Shown: positions 23,175 to 35,282, counted from the first letter of the stretch. The stretch is 64,000 bases of DNA from Plectrocnemia conspersa (GCA_009617715.1 VTFK01000057.1:620001-684000), one strand, 5' to 3'. A program made the numbers and translations. The notes: generated from the sequence alone by a model not told the origin.

Positions 23175-23819
23175 GTAGATTTTTTGGCATAAATTAAACT
23201 CAATAGGTAAATTTTACAAATCACATTTTGGTATAAATTTATTTTTTTACATGTTTTTAAATCATGTAATACTATTTATACTAGCTAACCTTATTATATA
23301 ACTTAAAGTATCTAGTTAACTGTAGGAATTACTCTTTGCTCTATGTTTAGGTAAAGTAATAAAAATAGCATTTAATACCTGGAAACAAATAAAACGTAGA
23401 GCTCATACATTACTAAGGTTACGAATCCTTTTATTTATACATTTGAAGGTTATGTTCAATATTACCAACGAAAGTACTATTACAGTGTAATGGAAAACGA
23501 GACGAATTTGACAGTTTGATGGGGAAAACGGCGCCGTTGAAAAAGTTCAAGGCAAAATTTCCTTTATTACACCAAAAGATAAGGTTAAACGAGCGACATA
23601 CATTCGTACACACGAAATTCATATTAGAGAGTAATATAGCTATAAATATGATTTGAGAAATTTGAGTCGCAATTATATGTGATTTATAATGCGACAGATT
23701 TGCTTCGTGTGTCAAAAATGATCGGTTAGGTCTCATATTATATTTTGTAAATAAATTAATTTATATTAAAAAAATTATACATTTTCTTTAAAATATAGAC
23801 CGATTGTTAAAGACTATTT
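23175..23819. other. AT-rich non-coding stretch
   Basis: Positions 23431-23736 have an open frame on the minus strand (101 residues) without any recognisable motif. I do not accept it as a gene. The rest is AT-rich. Confidence 0.4.
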
Positions 23820-24470
23820 TACCCCTTTGGAGATTTCTCAAGGGTCTTACCTGGAACCTCTGCTCTGCACGTTATTTATTAATGACATAAATAAGGCAGT
23901 AATACATTTAAGTTTTCTTCTGTATGCAGATGATTTATTATTTTTAAATGCATTCGATCTGTTGCGGACTTCTTCCACACAGTGATTTATATGTTTCCGT
24001 CAACCGTCTGTCTTTTAGTCTCGGAAAGTGCCATACTGTGTCATTTTCTCGATCTCATTCGCCATCAGCTTATTCTTATGATATCACTGGGAATATTTTG
24101 GCTAGAGAAACTTTCACTTAGGATCTTGGAATCACGTTTGAGAGCAAGTGAAGATTCTCTCTACACGTAAACGACGCTTGTGATAAATCTTTCAAAGTGC
24201 TTGGCCTTGTTGTGAGGAACGCATTTCACTTTGACGTACCGTCAGTTATAGCACTTTAGTTTGCAGCTTTCCTTAAATAACCAAATACTCTTTAGTTTAT
24301 AAAAAGCTTTTAAAAGGTTCTTGAGATAACTTTATAAGAGGATATTTGCTTATTATCTGTTCTTGTATCCCAACGTCTTTCTTATATGAGCTGAATTCTC
24401 ATAGAAAGTCGCTAAGCATTTTTTCACTACTAAAGGGTGCTGTTGATATATAAACTATTCTCATAAAATT
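23820..24470 (+). pseudogene. LINE reverse transcriptase remnant
   Basis: Decayed RT motifs are readable across frames: a GISQGSYLEPLLCTLFINDI-like stretch at 23835-23890, then LSFLLYADDLLFL at 23910-23945, then blocks matching the SFSRSH, ITLGNI and LGITFESK parts of the Jockey-like ORF2 (24040-24150) and LGLVVRNA near 24200. The gene order matches the LINE at 3764-4994 but divergence is much higher, so this is an older insertion. Confidence 0.8.
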
Positions 24471-24489
24471 ACAGTTTTGGGTTTTGAGT

Positions 24490-25520
24490 AGTGTTTCTTC
24501 TTGAGAATTTCTCGAGAAATTTTATAAAGCATTTTATATAAAATTAATTTGTACGAATATTTTTAATAGGTTTACAAGTATTACCTTTTTTATAACGCTG
24601 CGTCAGTTAAGGCGTGTTTATGCAATATGCATTCTCAGACCTATATTAAAATATTTTTTTATAGGGATCTGGGAATGACAAAAATGGTTAACAGATTTTT
24701 AGCAAACGAACTTGCTCTAATTTTGCTTTAGTAATAAAAAAATACACTCAGACAAAAAACCTTTCCAAAGGTGTTCGTGTCATATTGTTGAAAATATGCA
24801 TACTTTTTCGATTTTTTTGCGATTTTCTAATACTCTAACCGGCCGGCGTATTTATCTTTGCTTTGGTGATCTAAGAACCTACTCCGAAAATAAAATACGC
24901 ATGAGAATCCGCAGAACGCAAATCAATTTAACGCTATTTTTATTTGGCGATAATCTAGAAAGCAAAATAAAATGCTTTATAAATTTTCTGATTTCTTAAA
25001 TTTTTTAAAGCATTCTATATATAATTAAATTTGTGCGAATATTTTTAATAGGTTTACTTTCACTACTTTTTTTATAACGCTACATTAGTAAAGGTGTATT
25101 CAAGCCTAATACGCATACTTTTTGCAAGGTTTTGATAAGGGTCTGGGAATGACAAAAAATGTTTATAAATTTATAGAAATCGAACTCGCCTTAATATTGC
25201 TTATGTAATTAAAAATACACCATGATAAGAAACCTTATCATGGTGTATAAATATATGTCTACTTTCTCGATTTTTTTGCGCTTTTCTATTACTCTAACCG
25301 GCCGGCGGCTTTATCTTTGCTTTGGTGATCAAAGAACCCGCTCCGATGAGAAAAAATAGGCATAAAAAACGGCAGAATGCAAAACGATTCAAGCTTGGTT
25401 CTTTTTCTATAATAGAGAAAGGATTTTTTTATATTGTTTTTGTAAAGTAGCAACAGTTGTTATTGACAATTATCTCACAGCCAAAGGGGCCTTAACATTT
25501 TTGTTAAAACAATTGGAAAA
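24490..25520 (+). repeat. hAT-associated tandem repeat, about 460-480 bp period
   Basis: The block CTCTAACCGGCCGGCG with TTTATCTTTGCTTTGGTGAT recurs at 24833 and 25292 (period 459). The block TTTTTAATAGGTTTAC with ATAACGCT recurs at about 24570 and 25045. The unit also contains AATGCTTTATAAATTTTCTG and a CATACTTTTTCGATTTTTTT block. The last unit runs directly into an hAT transposase remnant at 25430. Confidence 0.75.
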
Positions 25521-25965
25521 TATTAATTCTGATTAAAGCCAAAAAAAGAAAAATTATATAATCGATAAAACTAGACATTGATGTTATTAATTAAATATTT
25601 GCAAAATACAGAATCTTTCACTTGTCAAAAAAAATGACTTTTTTAGATATTCTTCAAAAGCAAAAATATGTAAAATACAGAAAAAAAATATTCGCAGTTC
25701 ATTTAATGACCCAACGAATTCTTTGAATCCTTGCTACTCTAATAAATAAGTAAAATCCATGTTGAAAATTTATCATTGACGCAACAATTATAGAAAGAAA
25801 TTTCTTTCAGCCTTACAGAGAGTAGTGTAAGAAAATCAATATTTGAAGCTTTGTTGTTGATTAAACCAACATCAACACAAAGCCAGAAAATTTTTTTATC
25901 AAAAAAAGAACGAGAATGTTTGATTCTACTTACATTTCTCGAGAATTATCATTACACTATAAATA
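25430..25965 (+). pseudogene. hAT transposase C-terminal remnant
   Basis: Read in broken frames on the + strand: ATVVIDNYLTAKGALTFLLK (25445-25505), then EALLLIKPTSTQSQKIFLSK (about 25848-25907), close to the KPTSTQSER-type motif of the hAT dimerisation domain, followed by ERECLILLTFL. The same first block (VVIDNYLTAKGASKFL) lies on the minus strand at 61690-61745. The protein is badly decayed with stops and deletions. Confidence 0.75.
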
Positions 25966-25984
25966 AAAATTATAATGTCTAGTT

Positions 25985-26280
25985 CAGGGGCGTCATCGAG
26001 AATCACGATCGCGTCCTCTTTTGCTGTCCGTTAGAGCCAGGACTGGCTAATGGCTGATGCCATCCAGTTCTTTAATACGCTGGCATTGTACGATTATCTA
26101 TTTAATGAAATTTATGATCTGGTCTAGTTCCTATAATTTTAATTTATTTTCTTAGTGTTTTAATCTTATTTGTGTTATATTTTTTGTTTATTGTAATAAT
26201 ACTATGTAATGTTATATTATATTTTGACCATAGTGACGCATTGGGATAATCTTTATTATTGTCTTGATTCAATCAAATCA
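25985..26280 (+). mobile_element. LINE 3' end remnant
   Basis: A short coding trace reads SVRARTGLANG (compare SRTGALANSS at the end of the LINE at 3764). It is followed by TTGTACGATTATCTATTTAA and the 3' UTR block TTTTGACCATAGTGACGCAT, the counterpart of TTTTGACTATCGTGACGCAT at 5120-5145. It ends in repeated AATCAAATC sequence. Confidence 0.7.
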
Positions 26281-29063
26281 AATATTTACCTTTTTAAAAA
26301 ACAGATATTTTTAATAAAAAAATAGAAAGAGTTTGTTTAGTATTTAATATTTTTATATAGGACAGTATTTTATATTTTTTATAATACAGTATCAACCGAT
26401 TGAGTTTTCCCAAAAAAATTTAAACCTCATTAAATACTTTTAAAAACCGTTAGAAATTCAAGAAAATATTTTTAATCAAAATTTATAGATGGCATATATA
26501 TAGTTTTCCCAATAAAAATAGATGTTGTTTTAACACCATGTTAATGAAATAAATTTTCTGTAATCTTAAATTAAAAATTAAACAACGCTTATAATTTTTT
26601 TTTAATATCTTGATTTTTACACTGATAAGGAATTTTAATATAATATTTATATCATCAAGTAAATATTTTGTCAGACAGGGATTAATTAAATACTTATGTT
26701 TTTACCTTAGGAAAAATAAATATATTACACATATTTAAAATACCGTTAAGATCAAACACTAAAGATTAATCCTACGTTTACATAAAGTTAACGTTTATCT
26801 TCTAGGACAGAGATAATAATAAAACAAATATTACGAACATTATATGTGAGCTCTCAAATATGTCACTTACCGTATTTTTTTAACAAATAAATTAATAGTT
26901 AATAATTAAATATATGTACATGTGTAGAATGTTGCTAATATTAACTGTAGAAATAGTGATTTTTTTTATAAATTTAATTTGATCAATAAATTTTCGTTCT
27001 TTATATATTCAATTTTGCACTAAAATCATACAAAAAAATAATGATACAACAAATAATTTAATAATATGTTATGTATTTATGTTATATGTAATAAGCACTT
27101 TCTGTAGATTATTTTGTAATGGTTCCATATCAATTAATTTTATTTAACTACCCTAATTGTTGAGTTTATTTAAAAAAATATATAAGGTAGGAACGTTCTG
27201 ATATATTTCATTTACATTTTTTCAAGCTCAAATTTAATAATGTTAATATGAATGTTTTTTAACGAACCCAGAAAAAAGCTCGAGCCGAAAGTTCTCCCAA
27301 TGGGATTCTTAATTAAATTTGAATTAAGAATTTACTTCACTTCTCAACTTCCAAATTCGTTTCACGATTGTGATTTTATTAATAACATAATTCGCTGTAT
27401 CACATTTCATACATCAAGATCAAACATTCATATTACTTAGTAGATAATCATATACCTATTCATCTCTATAAACTGTTGTAGTACCGTTGTTTATCCAATC
27501 GAATTCGAGGAGCTATTCGAGAGAAATTTGACACTATCCCATTTGGTAGAAAGGATATTCCATTCTCCATTAGAACACAACCGGAAAGTAGATATTTACT
27601 TCCTCCTCACTCGGTTTTTTCATCCCTCGTAAATTTTTAGAGAACGTATTCTCGGAGGGTTTTTTTTTTCGCATTCCAGTCGAGTGAGATAGCACATTCT
27701 CTGGTAATTTTCGTTCGTGTTCATAAATAAATAATAAATAACGACACGACGTCAAATTTGCTGGTCAATTTTAAACATGTGTTTCTTTTTTTGGATTAAT
27801 TAAATTCTACAGAATTAAGGATTTAATTTAATGGCGTCAAAAAACATTTTTAAATAAATGTTTTTTGTCATGATAAAATAATTCTTTATATATGCTTATA
27901 TTTATTAGGTGCTGTTAAAGTTAAGTGAAAGAGTAGTAAATTTCGTTGCAAACGATAAGGGTTGGAAAATACAAGAAATATTATATTTATAGTAGCTTCC
28001 TCAAGTTTATAACACAAAGCTTGTAAAATATGGGTACATACCACTTTCTAAGTTTTCACTCGAATAACGGTTATTCATAAAAGAAACCCAACAATACATA
28101 ACCAGCGCGCTGGACTCGAAATGAATGTCTGGGGAACGACTCGAATTTTTATTGTGGATATTATGTAAAAGACCGAAAACAGTAACCCGGAAGACCGTCT
28201 CATTCGTCAAAGTCACAAAAGAATTATCCATGTGGAGAATGTGTATGAAAAATACAATAACGCATGAATGGTGACTCGTGCGTGACACTTACGAGACTAT
28301 GACGAAATAAAAGAGGAAAAATTGAAATGGCGTTTCCTCTAACATAGTATTATATAAATAAAGAAAATAAAAGATCTTGTTTCTCAGGCGACGATAAACT
28401 TAAGCTTAAAAATATTTATTTTTGCACGGTTGTCTTGTCTAAGAATATAAATATTAAAATATGGTTAATCTTATAACACAAGGAAATCAGTAATTGTGTT
28501 ATGAGTTGGGATAATTCCCATTTGTATTATTTCAATGCACGTGAGGATTAAAAATCATTAAAATATAGATAACATAATGCAACAAGTTACTGAAAGAAAT
28601 TATTTTGTACGAAAATTTTGATTTTTTTTGTTATTCACGATTATGAAATTAGTAAACAACAAATTGCAGATTGCGTACCAATAAAATAAATTCATGTTTT
28701 ATAAATGGTTAGGAGTCACTGACCTACTTTAAATAGGTGAAGACCATTTCAGGGCTATTTCAAAAAAAAATCAAAAGACCTTTAAGATGAGTTAGGGATT
28801 GATGAATGTCAATAAGAAGGACGACATATGGTGGTGAGATTCTGAATGTGCTTATTACATATAGCAACTTTTTTATAAAGGGTTTCTATTTATTGCAAAT
28901 CTGTTAATGCTGACCTGAATTTGTATTTTATGTATATAGGTGGTACAATCCTAAAGCATGTGATCTTTATTAACCATATTCGTCCCCTGAAAGACACATG
29001 TAATGAACTATGTTACTGTATTTTCTTAGAATTTAACTTTTAGCATGTCATCACTTTGCGACA
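26281..29063. other. Long non-coding stretch
   Basis: I find no gene in 2.8 kb. Most is very AT-rich. Two patches stand out as less AT-rich and unique: 27480-27770 (GTCGAGTGAG, TCTCGGAGGG) and 28060-28310 (AACCAGCGCGCTGGACTCG, GACTCGTGCGTGACAC). They carry open frames on the minus strand without recognisable domains. They could be constrained intronic elements. Confidence 0.4.
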
Positions 29064-29305
29064 GTGGCGTAGCTAGGGTATATGTTGCCCAGGGGATTCT
29101 TAAAATTGCCCCCCCCCTACATTTTTTGCAAAGTCATAAAATCAGCATTTCCTAAAATAATAAATTGGTTATTATTAAGCTCTTGTTATTCGTGGATTTA
29201 TATATGTTTTAGTGCCTTCAGGGTTAAGAACCACACTAGAGGATCCCATCGCGAATATGCCGCCCCCAAGCAAGTGCCGCCCGGGGCGGCCCCCCTTTGC
29301 GAATA
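29064..29305. mobile_element. hAT-type MITE fragment
   Basis: It begins CAGTGGCGTAGCTAGGG (29064-29080), a sequence typical of hAT-type non-autonomous element termini, and has a GC-rich inner block GCCGCCCGGGGCGGCCCCCC near 29280. The reciprocal terminus was not found, so this is a one-ended fragment or a decayed element. Confidence 0.55.
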
Positions 29306-29629
29306 AATCACTTTCAATTGAAATTTAAGTAAAAGTTTCTAAATTGCTTAATCGAGCTCAGAAAATATATCCACCGCAAATTTTAGTGCGAGTAGAGATT
29401 TTACTTATTTTTTTAAAATACATAAATCAACTTGACATGAATGGGAACTCAATTATCGTCAAAATGACTTTACCGCAGTGTACGTTTTATATATGAACAC
29501 TGTTCCTTATAGTTTCAAATTAAATTCGTTAAGAAATCCTATGGTTGTAGCAAAGGATAATTTTAAAAACCGTTCAGTATTTGATAAAAGTAGTTGAGGG
29601 TGGGTTTTTGGTTAAGAAAAATTTTAACT
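29306..29629. other. AT-rich spacer
   Basis: I recognise no gene or repeat here. Confidence 0.4.
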
Positions 29630-29942
29630 AAAAATCTCAATAAAACTACCCATTAAACTGTCAATATATTCAGCTTCCATTTCTGATAAAATAGTCACGA
29701 TACTGACAACGTTAGAGCTCATCGCTGATACAACTGGTTCAATAACACATGATAAAATGAGATATTTCCCACAAAGTACCTGTTGGTAAATAATAGAACG
29801 ATCTATAATATCTGCACCTATTTTACCACCGTATTTTGATTTCGCTTAAATTTTACATTTTTGGAAATTCCTAGCTCGCAGGCTAGATTTAAATAGGCAG
29901 CGAGCCTGATTTGGCCCACGGGCCGTAGGTTGTCGGCCCTTG
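29630..29942 (-). mobile_element. hAT remnant (GTF2IRD2/ZBED5-like transposase) with one terminus
   Basis: At the high-coordinate end (read on the minus strand) the terminus is AAGGGCCGACAACCTACGGC followed by CCGTGGGCCAAAT, a close match to hAT ends of the type CAGGGGTCGGCAACC. Downstream on the minus strand, broken frames read RSIIYQQ and VLCGKYLILSCVIEPVVSAM, then EMEAEYIDSL. These resemble the block around HQ-LCGK...VV...EMEAEYGDL in hAT proteins related to GTF2IRD2/ZBED5. The region between terminus and coding block is deleted. Confidence 0.65.
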
Positions 29943-30739
29943 GCCTAGAAGCACAAAAGGGATATATATTTAGTCAATATGATTGTAAATATGAGCTAAA
30001 TAAATACGTAACAATAAATACACAGTTCAAGGAGTGTGTTTTTTGTACGAAAGACACAATTATATACACTCGGTACTCCATATGTTAACCACTTTGCTTT
30101 GAAATATAATTAAACTAATGTTTTCTATTTAAATTAATGTTTGATTATAATATGACTATAGTACATAGTTCGTATTTAGTTTATTTGCAACCGAGCTTAA
30201 ACTTTTTTAATGACAATCAAAAGGTTTAAAGCTCTTGATTGTTTATAAATTTATAAATTTACCAGTTCATAAATTTATATAAAATAATAATTAAATATTT
30301 ATGATAAATAAACTTTATTAAAAACATATTTATATGTATTATATATATTATATGTACATTAGAGCAAAAATATTTCTTAAGAAATCATATACGCATACTA
30401 TCTAAATTTATTATATTTGACCCTAAACATTATCATCTCTCTAAGAAAATTTTAATCCGTGCTGAATTGACGACAAATAAAAAATCAGCATTTCGCATTT
30501 TTCCTTGAGCCTCCCTGGACCCCAGGTGACATTTATTTACTTACTAACGTATGTAACTAAAGAACATGGAACATGCTTTTGTAAATTTTTGATTGAGAAA
30601 TTATGTGTTTCTAATAAATCAGATATTTATTCCATATGACGTGTCTAATAAAATTTAAAAAAATTGTAATAAAAATATATTTATTTATTTAGATTATTTT
30701 TATTATATTATATTATAAATGTTCAAATATCCCCAAAAT
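29943..30739. other. AT-rich non-coding stretch
   Basis: There is no gene. Long TATAT-rich runs occur around 30310-30360. Confidence 0.5.
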
Positions 30740-31080
30740 AACAAGTCATATTGAACCAATATTATTTCATGAGGATGCAGTATTAAATCAGCATCCGAAA
30801 TCCTCTTTATTATCTGTGCTATGACATGCTAATGAGCTTTTACTGCTTTCACATTTTCTGGCGTTCTAACGATTCTAGGTTTGGCATGAGATTTTATTTT
30901 TAGTGCAAATTCAGTTGCATTAAGATTAAAAAAACATTTTTTGAACTGGTGCGGTTGTATTTTGATTGACTGCCGATCATTTATAGTACGCTCATAGAAT
31001 GGCTGTTCTCATTACACGCTTGAACAACAAAGATCTAATGTTCACCGGTCCAAATTATGCTGGGTACTGATAACAGCATT
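30740..31080 (-). pseudogene. DUF4817-type transposase helix-turn-helix remnant
   Basis: On the minus strand, decayed frames give AKPRIVRTPENVKAVKAH, then a stop, then IISDADLILHPHEI-like sequence. This matches the pattern RVVRTPENVERVRAAL...ILHEDLHFHPYKI of DUF4817-containing, mariner/IS630-like insect transposases. A further N-terminal helix (VVQACNENSHS) is faintly visible near 31000. No catalytic DDE domain follows. Confidence 0.65.
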
Positions 31081-32339
31081 TGGTAACCTAACCTACCGAA
31101 TTAAGCCTACCCTCACAACAATCAACACTCATTCAAATATATGACGTTAATGATGTAAAACACTTTTAATGATTTTTAACAATAATTGTTTCTATAAAAA
31201 TTCGGTATTATTAATTAATATCAAGAAATAATTTTCATATTTATTTTTGTTGCATTGTACGTGCTTCACCTTATTTTTTCAAGTACGCTTAAAAAATCTT
31301 GAAGAATCTTACATTAAGAGCTTCATTCCCACCCCACGTCATTATATAACAAGTAGTCAATTTCTTTGACAGAAACCTGTTGATTTATATATATTTTTTT
31401 ACTAAAATTTTGTCGTTCGAGTGCATAAAGAATAAGTAAAGAACAATATTTTATATAAATATGTAAAACATAAGTCATCAATTTTTATTTTTATCACATT
31501 GGTTCATATCGTTAAAAAACATTTAACAAACAAATATAAGAAACCTAAAAAATCCAAATTGAACTTCGTAAAACATGGAACGTAACCCTCATAATCGAAT
31601 ATTCGCGTATTATATTTACATGCGGAAATACATATCCATGTATGGACACAGACACGTATGGACATTTATTTTCGGATTACCGTAACGTCCGGGCATGTTT
31701 CGACAGTCAAAATTTTCATCCCCTTGTCGGTGAATTCCGACCACGTATTTTAGGGTCCTCTACGTGTCACGACAGTAAATATATGTGAGCACAGTTCCAC
31801 GAATTTTTTCTACCCCTATATCAGTTATTGACGCGGCGATGTTAAAATGTCGCAAATATTAAATAAATATGTAGCAACATGAAAATAAAATTGATCTAAC
31901 AAATATATTTAATGTTTTATTTTAACCATCAGATGGGGGTCTTTTATTTTTTTCATATTAATTTGAGGAATAAAATAAATTGTTCATTTTTGTTTTCAAA
32001 AGTTCATATAGTTTAAAAAATAATTTTAAATTTTAATCCAAATTCGTATACATGTTTTCAAAAAAAACAATATTACACAATAAATACCTAACCTTAGTTA
32101 TTTCCTTAATTACGAAATCAAGTCTACAAAATCAAGATAATCTATGTTTAACTTTACAATGTTATTACATTTATTTATAGAGGAAAAGTTGACAAAAACC
32201 TCTTTGCGAATTTTATTTTTATATTATAAATTAAAAAATTTAAAACTAACTTTCACACCAATCTTAGACGAGCAATCTAACAAATTAACAGCTTACAACT
32301 AATTAACAATAACAAAAATATATTCAATAATGGAAAATT
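31081..32339. other. Non-coding stretch
   Basis: There is no gene. Positions 31590-31850 are less AT-rich (ACCGTAACGTCCGGGCATG, GTCGGTGAATTCCGACC) and unique. The part nearest 32397 is the probable 3' UTR of the Jockey-clade LINE, but its exact end and poly(A) tail could not be defined. Confidence 0.4.
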
Positions 32340-32396
32340 GATGTACTCGCCTTAAGAGGTTTACATATAATAAAGGTTTAATCGTGAGTGCCGAAG

Positions 32397-33827
32397 TTAG
32401 CGGCGAGCGCCTCCGGCACGAATTCGAAATCGAACAGTTGGCGCCCCTACACTCTCCGGGGACTTACAGGTATCACAGCAATAATCACCTGGACGCAGAT
32501 GGTTGAACTTCTCGGACGGTTCATCTCTTAAGATATGTTTAGGTAGTTTATGTTTATACCTAAACGGTAGGTCATTAAGGTTGTATTTGCCAACATCAGT
32601 GAGACAGGTGTTGGTGCTCTTATTGTTTTTTAAATTCCTATAGAAGTTAAATGTCTGTCTATGGCAAAAGTCCTTTATGTTCTCCATACGTTCACTTCTG
32701 AAGTGAAGTTGGTTGAGGCTAATCCTGGGGTGGGCATTTACTGAAATTCTCAAACACTTATTTTGAATTACGCCTATTTTTCTGTAGGAGCTATTAGATA
32801 AACTGGACCACACGGGAGCGCCATAAGTAAGTAGTGGTCGTATCATAGTTTTATACAACAAGAGTTTGTTTTTACTACTGAGACCACTTCTTCTTCTAAA
32901 TATGGGAGCTAGAGCTGAAATTGCTGAAAGACCTTTTTGTCTGATGTTCTCTAATTGTCTTTTCCAGTTAAGACGGGAATCTAAGTGGAGACCTAGGTAT
33001 TTTACTGATCTTGCCCAAGGAATCGCCTCACCATTCATTACAATACGTGATGGCATGGCCGCTTTTGATCTGCGAGAGAACATGATGGTTTCTGTTTTTG
33101 AATCATTTATTTTAATTTTCCACTTACTGTAAAAATTTCGCAGTTTTTGCAAGCCAAATTCCAGTCTTCTGGCAATTATTTTTCTGCTTGATGAGCAGGT
33201 ATAGATCGCTAGGTCATCCGCATATAGCGCAAGTTGACAATTTTGTGGCACGGGAACGTCATGAATATATACGGAGAATAGATGAGGTCCGAGAATACTG
33301 CCTTGCGGAACTCCCATCGGGACTTTTCTTGGGTTTGAATTTTCACCTTTTATGGTGACCGTAAATGTTCTATCACGTAGATAGTCATCGATTATACGGA
33401 TGAGTGGAAGTGGTGTTTCAGCTTTAAGAAGTTTATATATTAATCCATCGTGCCAAACTGTGTCAAAAGCCTTCTCGATGTCCAAAAGAGCCATGCCTGT
33501 ATCCTTACGGATATTAAATTTTTTCGAAATAAATTCGACAACTCGAGTGAGTTGGTGTGCGGTCGAATGGCCGGATCTAAAACCGAATTGGAAATTTGGT
33601 ATTGTTTTATTTATCGTAGGTAAAATCCTTTTTAAAATGAGACGCTCGAAGATTTTACTGAGAGTTGATAACAGACTAATTGGTCTGTAGCTAGAAGCTT
33701 GCGTGGGGTCCTTCCCGGCTTTTGAAATTGGAAAAATGGTGGCAGATTTCCAAGCCACGGGAAAGTAACCAATTTTAAGACAGCCGTTTAAAATTTTGCA
33801 AAGATAAATCTGCGCCTTCTGAGGCAA
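32397..33827 (-). CDS. LINE ORF2 reverse transcriptase domain and C-terminus
   Basis: The 476-residue open frame contains all RT blocks in order: SATIFPISKAGKDP, SSYRPISLLSTLSKIFERLI, FQFGFRSGHSTAHQL, ALLDIEKAFDTVWHDGLI, VPMGVPQGSILGPHLFSVYI, LALYADDLAIY with the catalytic YADD, and VKYLGLHLDSRLNWK. After RT comes the Jockey-type C-terminus with YGAPVWSS. The visible methionine is internal: the true frame continues upstream through the linker. The stop TAA at 32397-32399 follows a GGARR ending. Confidence 0.95.
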   Translation of the reverse strand: MPQKAQIYLCKILNGCLKIGYFPVAWKSATIFPISKAGKDPTQASSYRPISLLSTLSKIFERLILKRILPTINKTIPNFQFGFRSGHSTAHQLTRVVEFISKKFNIRKDTGMALLDIEKAFDTVWHDGLIYKLLKAETPLPLIRIIDDYLRDRTFTVTIKGENSNPRKVPMGVPQGSILGPHLFSVYIHDVPVPQNCQLALYADDLAIYTCSSSRKIIARRLEFGLQKLRNFYSKWKIKINDSKTETIMFSRRSKAAMPSRIVMNGEAIPWARSVKYLGLHLDSRLNWKRQLENIRQKGLSAISALAPIFRRRSGLSSKNKLLLYKTMIRPLLTYGAPVWSSLSNSSYRKIGVIQNKCLRISVNAHPRISLNQLHFRSERMENIKDFCHRQTFNFYRNLKNNKSTNTCLTDVGKYNLNDLPFRYKHKLPKHILRDEPSEKFNHLRPGDYCCDTCKSPESVGAPTVRFRIRAGGARR

Positions 33828-33847
33828 GTACCTTAATACGATATTTT

Positions 33848-34469
33848 CTATTTTATCAGCTCCGGGGCTTTCCTAATCTTACACCTATGAGCTGCTTGGC
33901 AGATTTCATAAGGTTTAATCAGTAGATCCTTAAGAGGAATTTCTTCTAAAATTTCAAGTTCGCGAAAATTTTCTACGGACTGCATGACGTAGCGATCCGT
34001 TTCTGCATGTTTCATGTTTTTAGTCAAACCGTGTGATTTTTCGAAATTGTTCGCGAGGATTTCGGCTTTTTCTACGTCGGTCGTAGCTTTATCGCCATTA
34101 GCGGTAACTAGCGGTGGAATGTTGCAATTTTTCCGACGGACGGCTTTTGATAAACGCCAAATGCTATTATCCTGCGTATTTGCGGTTTCGAGTTTACGCG
34201 ACCACGAATGATTTTTTAAACTTGAGATTTGACGCGCGATCGCTGCTGTGAGAGAATTTACCTGGGATTTCAACTCCTTGTCTCTGCTCTTTTGCCAGCG
34301 CTTTCGAAGACGATTTTTTTGTCGCGATTAATTCCTTAATTTCTGACGTTAATTTTAATTTAAACGTGTCTAAGGGCCGACGCGGAGTATGAGCAGCTAC
34401 AGCGTCACATATCGATTCGGTAAATTGTTTTATCCCGGCATCTATTTGGATTTTGTTACGAAAGAACAA
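33848..34469 (-). pseudogene. LINE ORF2 linker between endonuclease and RT, frameshifted
   Basis: Two overlapping frames together span the linker: 34469-34194 (begins FFRNKIQIDAGIKQFTESI, contains AHTPRRPLDTFKLKL) and 34273-33848 (contains NSIWRLSKAVRRKNCNIPPL and EKAEILANNFEKSH). The switch lies at the A/T run near 34314-34321, where a one-base change restores the lysine- and arginine-rich helix. A second switch sits at the C4 run near 33866: here RKAPELIK ends, but one more base gives RKAPGADKIENI, the standard entry into the RT domain. Confidence 0.88.
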
Positions 34470-34495
34470 GGACGCGTTGACGTGTAAGCTGTTAT

Positions 34496-35209
34496 TTACA
34501 TGCTCTTTAAAACCGGGCCAGTCGGCTTCTGAAAAAAAACATAATAACTTCTATCTATTTTCTCAGCATTGATACCAATTGTAAATTTAACCGGTAAGTG
34601 ATCTGACGATAATTGTTGCAAGGTTTCAAGCACCATGCCTGGGAAGTTTTTGCAAATCGCTATGTCAAGCGTTGACGGCCTACCATTGCGATAAAAGGTG
34701 TGCGAGTTTGGAAATTCTACATGTATATCGCGTTTTCCTAAAATATCTAGCAAAGTATTTCCGTTTTGGTTTGCGCGATCGCAGTTCCACAGCGAGTGTC
34801 TTGCGTTAAAATCACCGGCCACAATTACGCGTTCGCCAGAGGCGATAATTTTACGAATATCACTTCGAAATGGTCCTCCTTGTTTAGGGTAGTATGCTGA
34901 GATTAATAATAGTTTTTTATTGTCGACAATTATCGAAACAGCTACCGCTTCGAGGCACTCGGTCTCGGGAATGCTCACCTCGTGGTGTTTGATTTCGTTT
35001 CGAATAAGAATCGCGACCCCTCCACCGATTCCACTAGGCCTATCGTTACGGTAACAGTTAAAACCAGCGACTTTAAAATTATGTTCCGGCTTTAGACGGG
35101 TTTCGGTTAACATTATAATATCCACGCCCAAGTTGTGAACCATCTGCATCATTTCGTCCACCTTCCGGCGAATCCCATTGGAATTCCAGAAGACCACGCT
35201 TAAACCCAT
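34496..35209 (-). CDS. LINE ORF2 N-terminus, APE-type endonuclease
   Basis: These 237 residues hold the exonuclease-endonuclease-phosphatase fold of non-LTR elements. Visible motifs are VVFWNSNGI near the start (conserved Asn), DIIMLTETRL (catalytic Glu), LISAYYP, VAGDFNARHSLWN (Asp and Asn), FYRNGRPSTLDIAI and SSDHLPVKF (Asp-His). All the usual catalytic residues are present. The frame ends at a premature stop after a T8 run (about 34532-34539), and coding continues in another frame. The protein would nick target DNA to prime reverse transcription. Confidence 0.93.
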   Translation of the reverse strand: MGLSVVFWNSNGIRRKVDEMMQMVHNLGVDIIMLTETRLKPEHNFKVAGFNCYRNDRPSGIGGGVAILIRNEIKHHEVSIPETECLEAVAVSIIVDNKKLLLISAYYPKQGGPFRSDIRKIIASGERVIVAGDFNARHSLWNCDRANQNGNTLLDILGKRDIHVEFPNSHTFYRNGRPSTLDIAICKNFPGMVLETLQQLSSDHLPVKFTIGINAEKIDRSYYVFFQKPTGPVLKSM

Positions 35210-35282
35210 TAGATTTAATCTAATTTATCGAGGAAGTCCAATAGGATTTCCATTTTTTTTTCAAATTGCGATTTGCAATTTG

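Noticed and set aside
23431..23736. 101-residue frame on the minus strand
   Set aside because: It looks protein-like in length, but there is no motif, no splice context and no homology I recognise.
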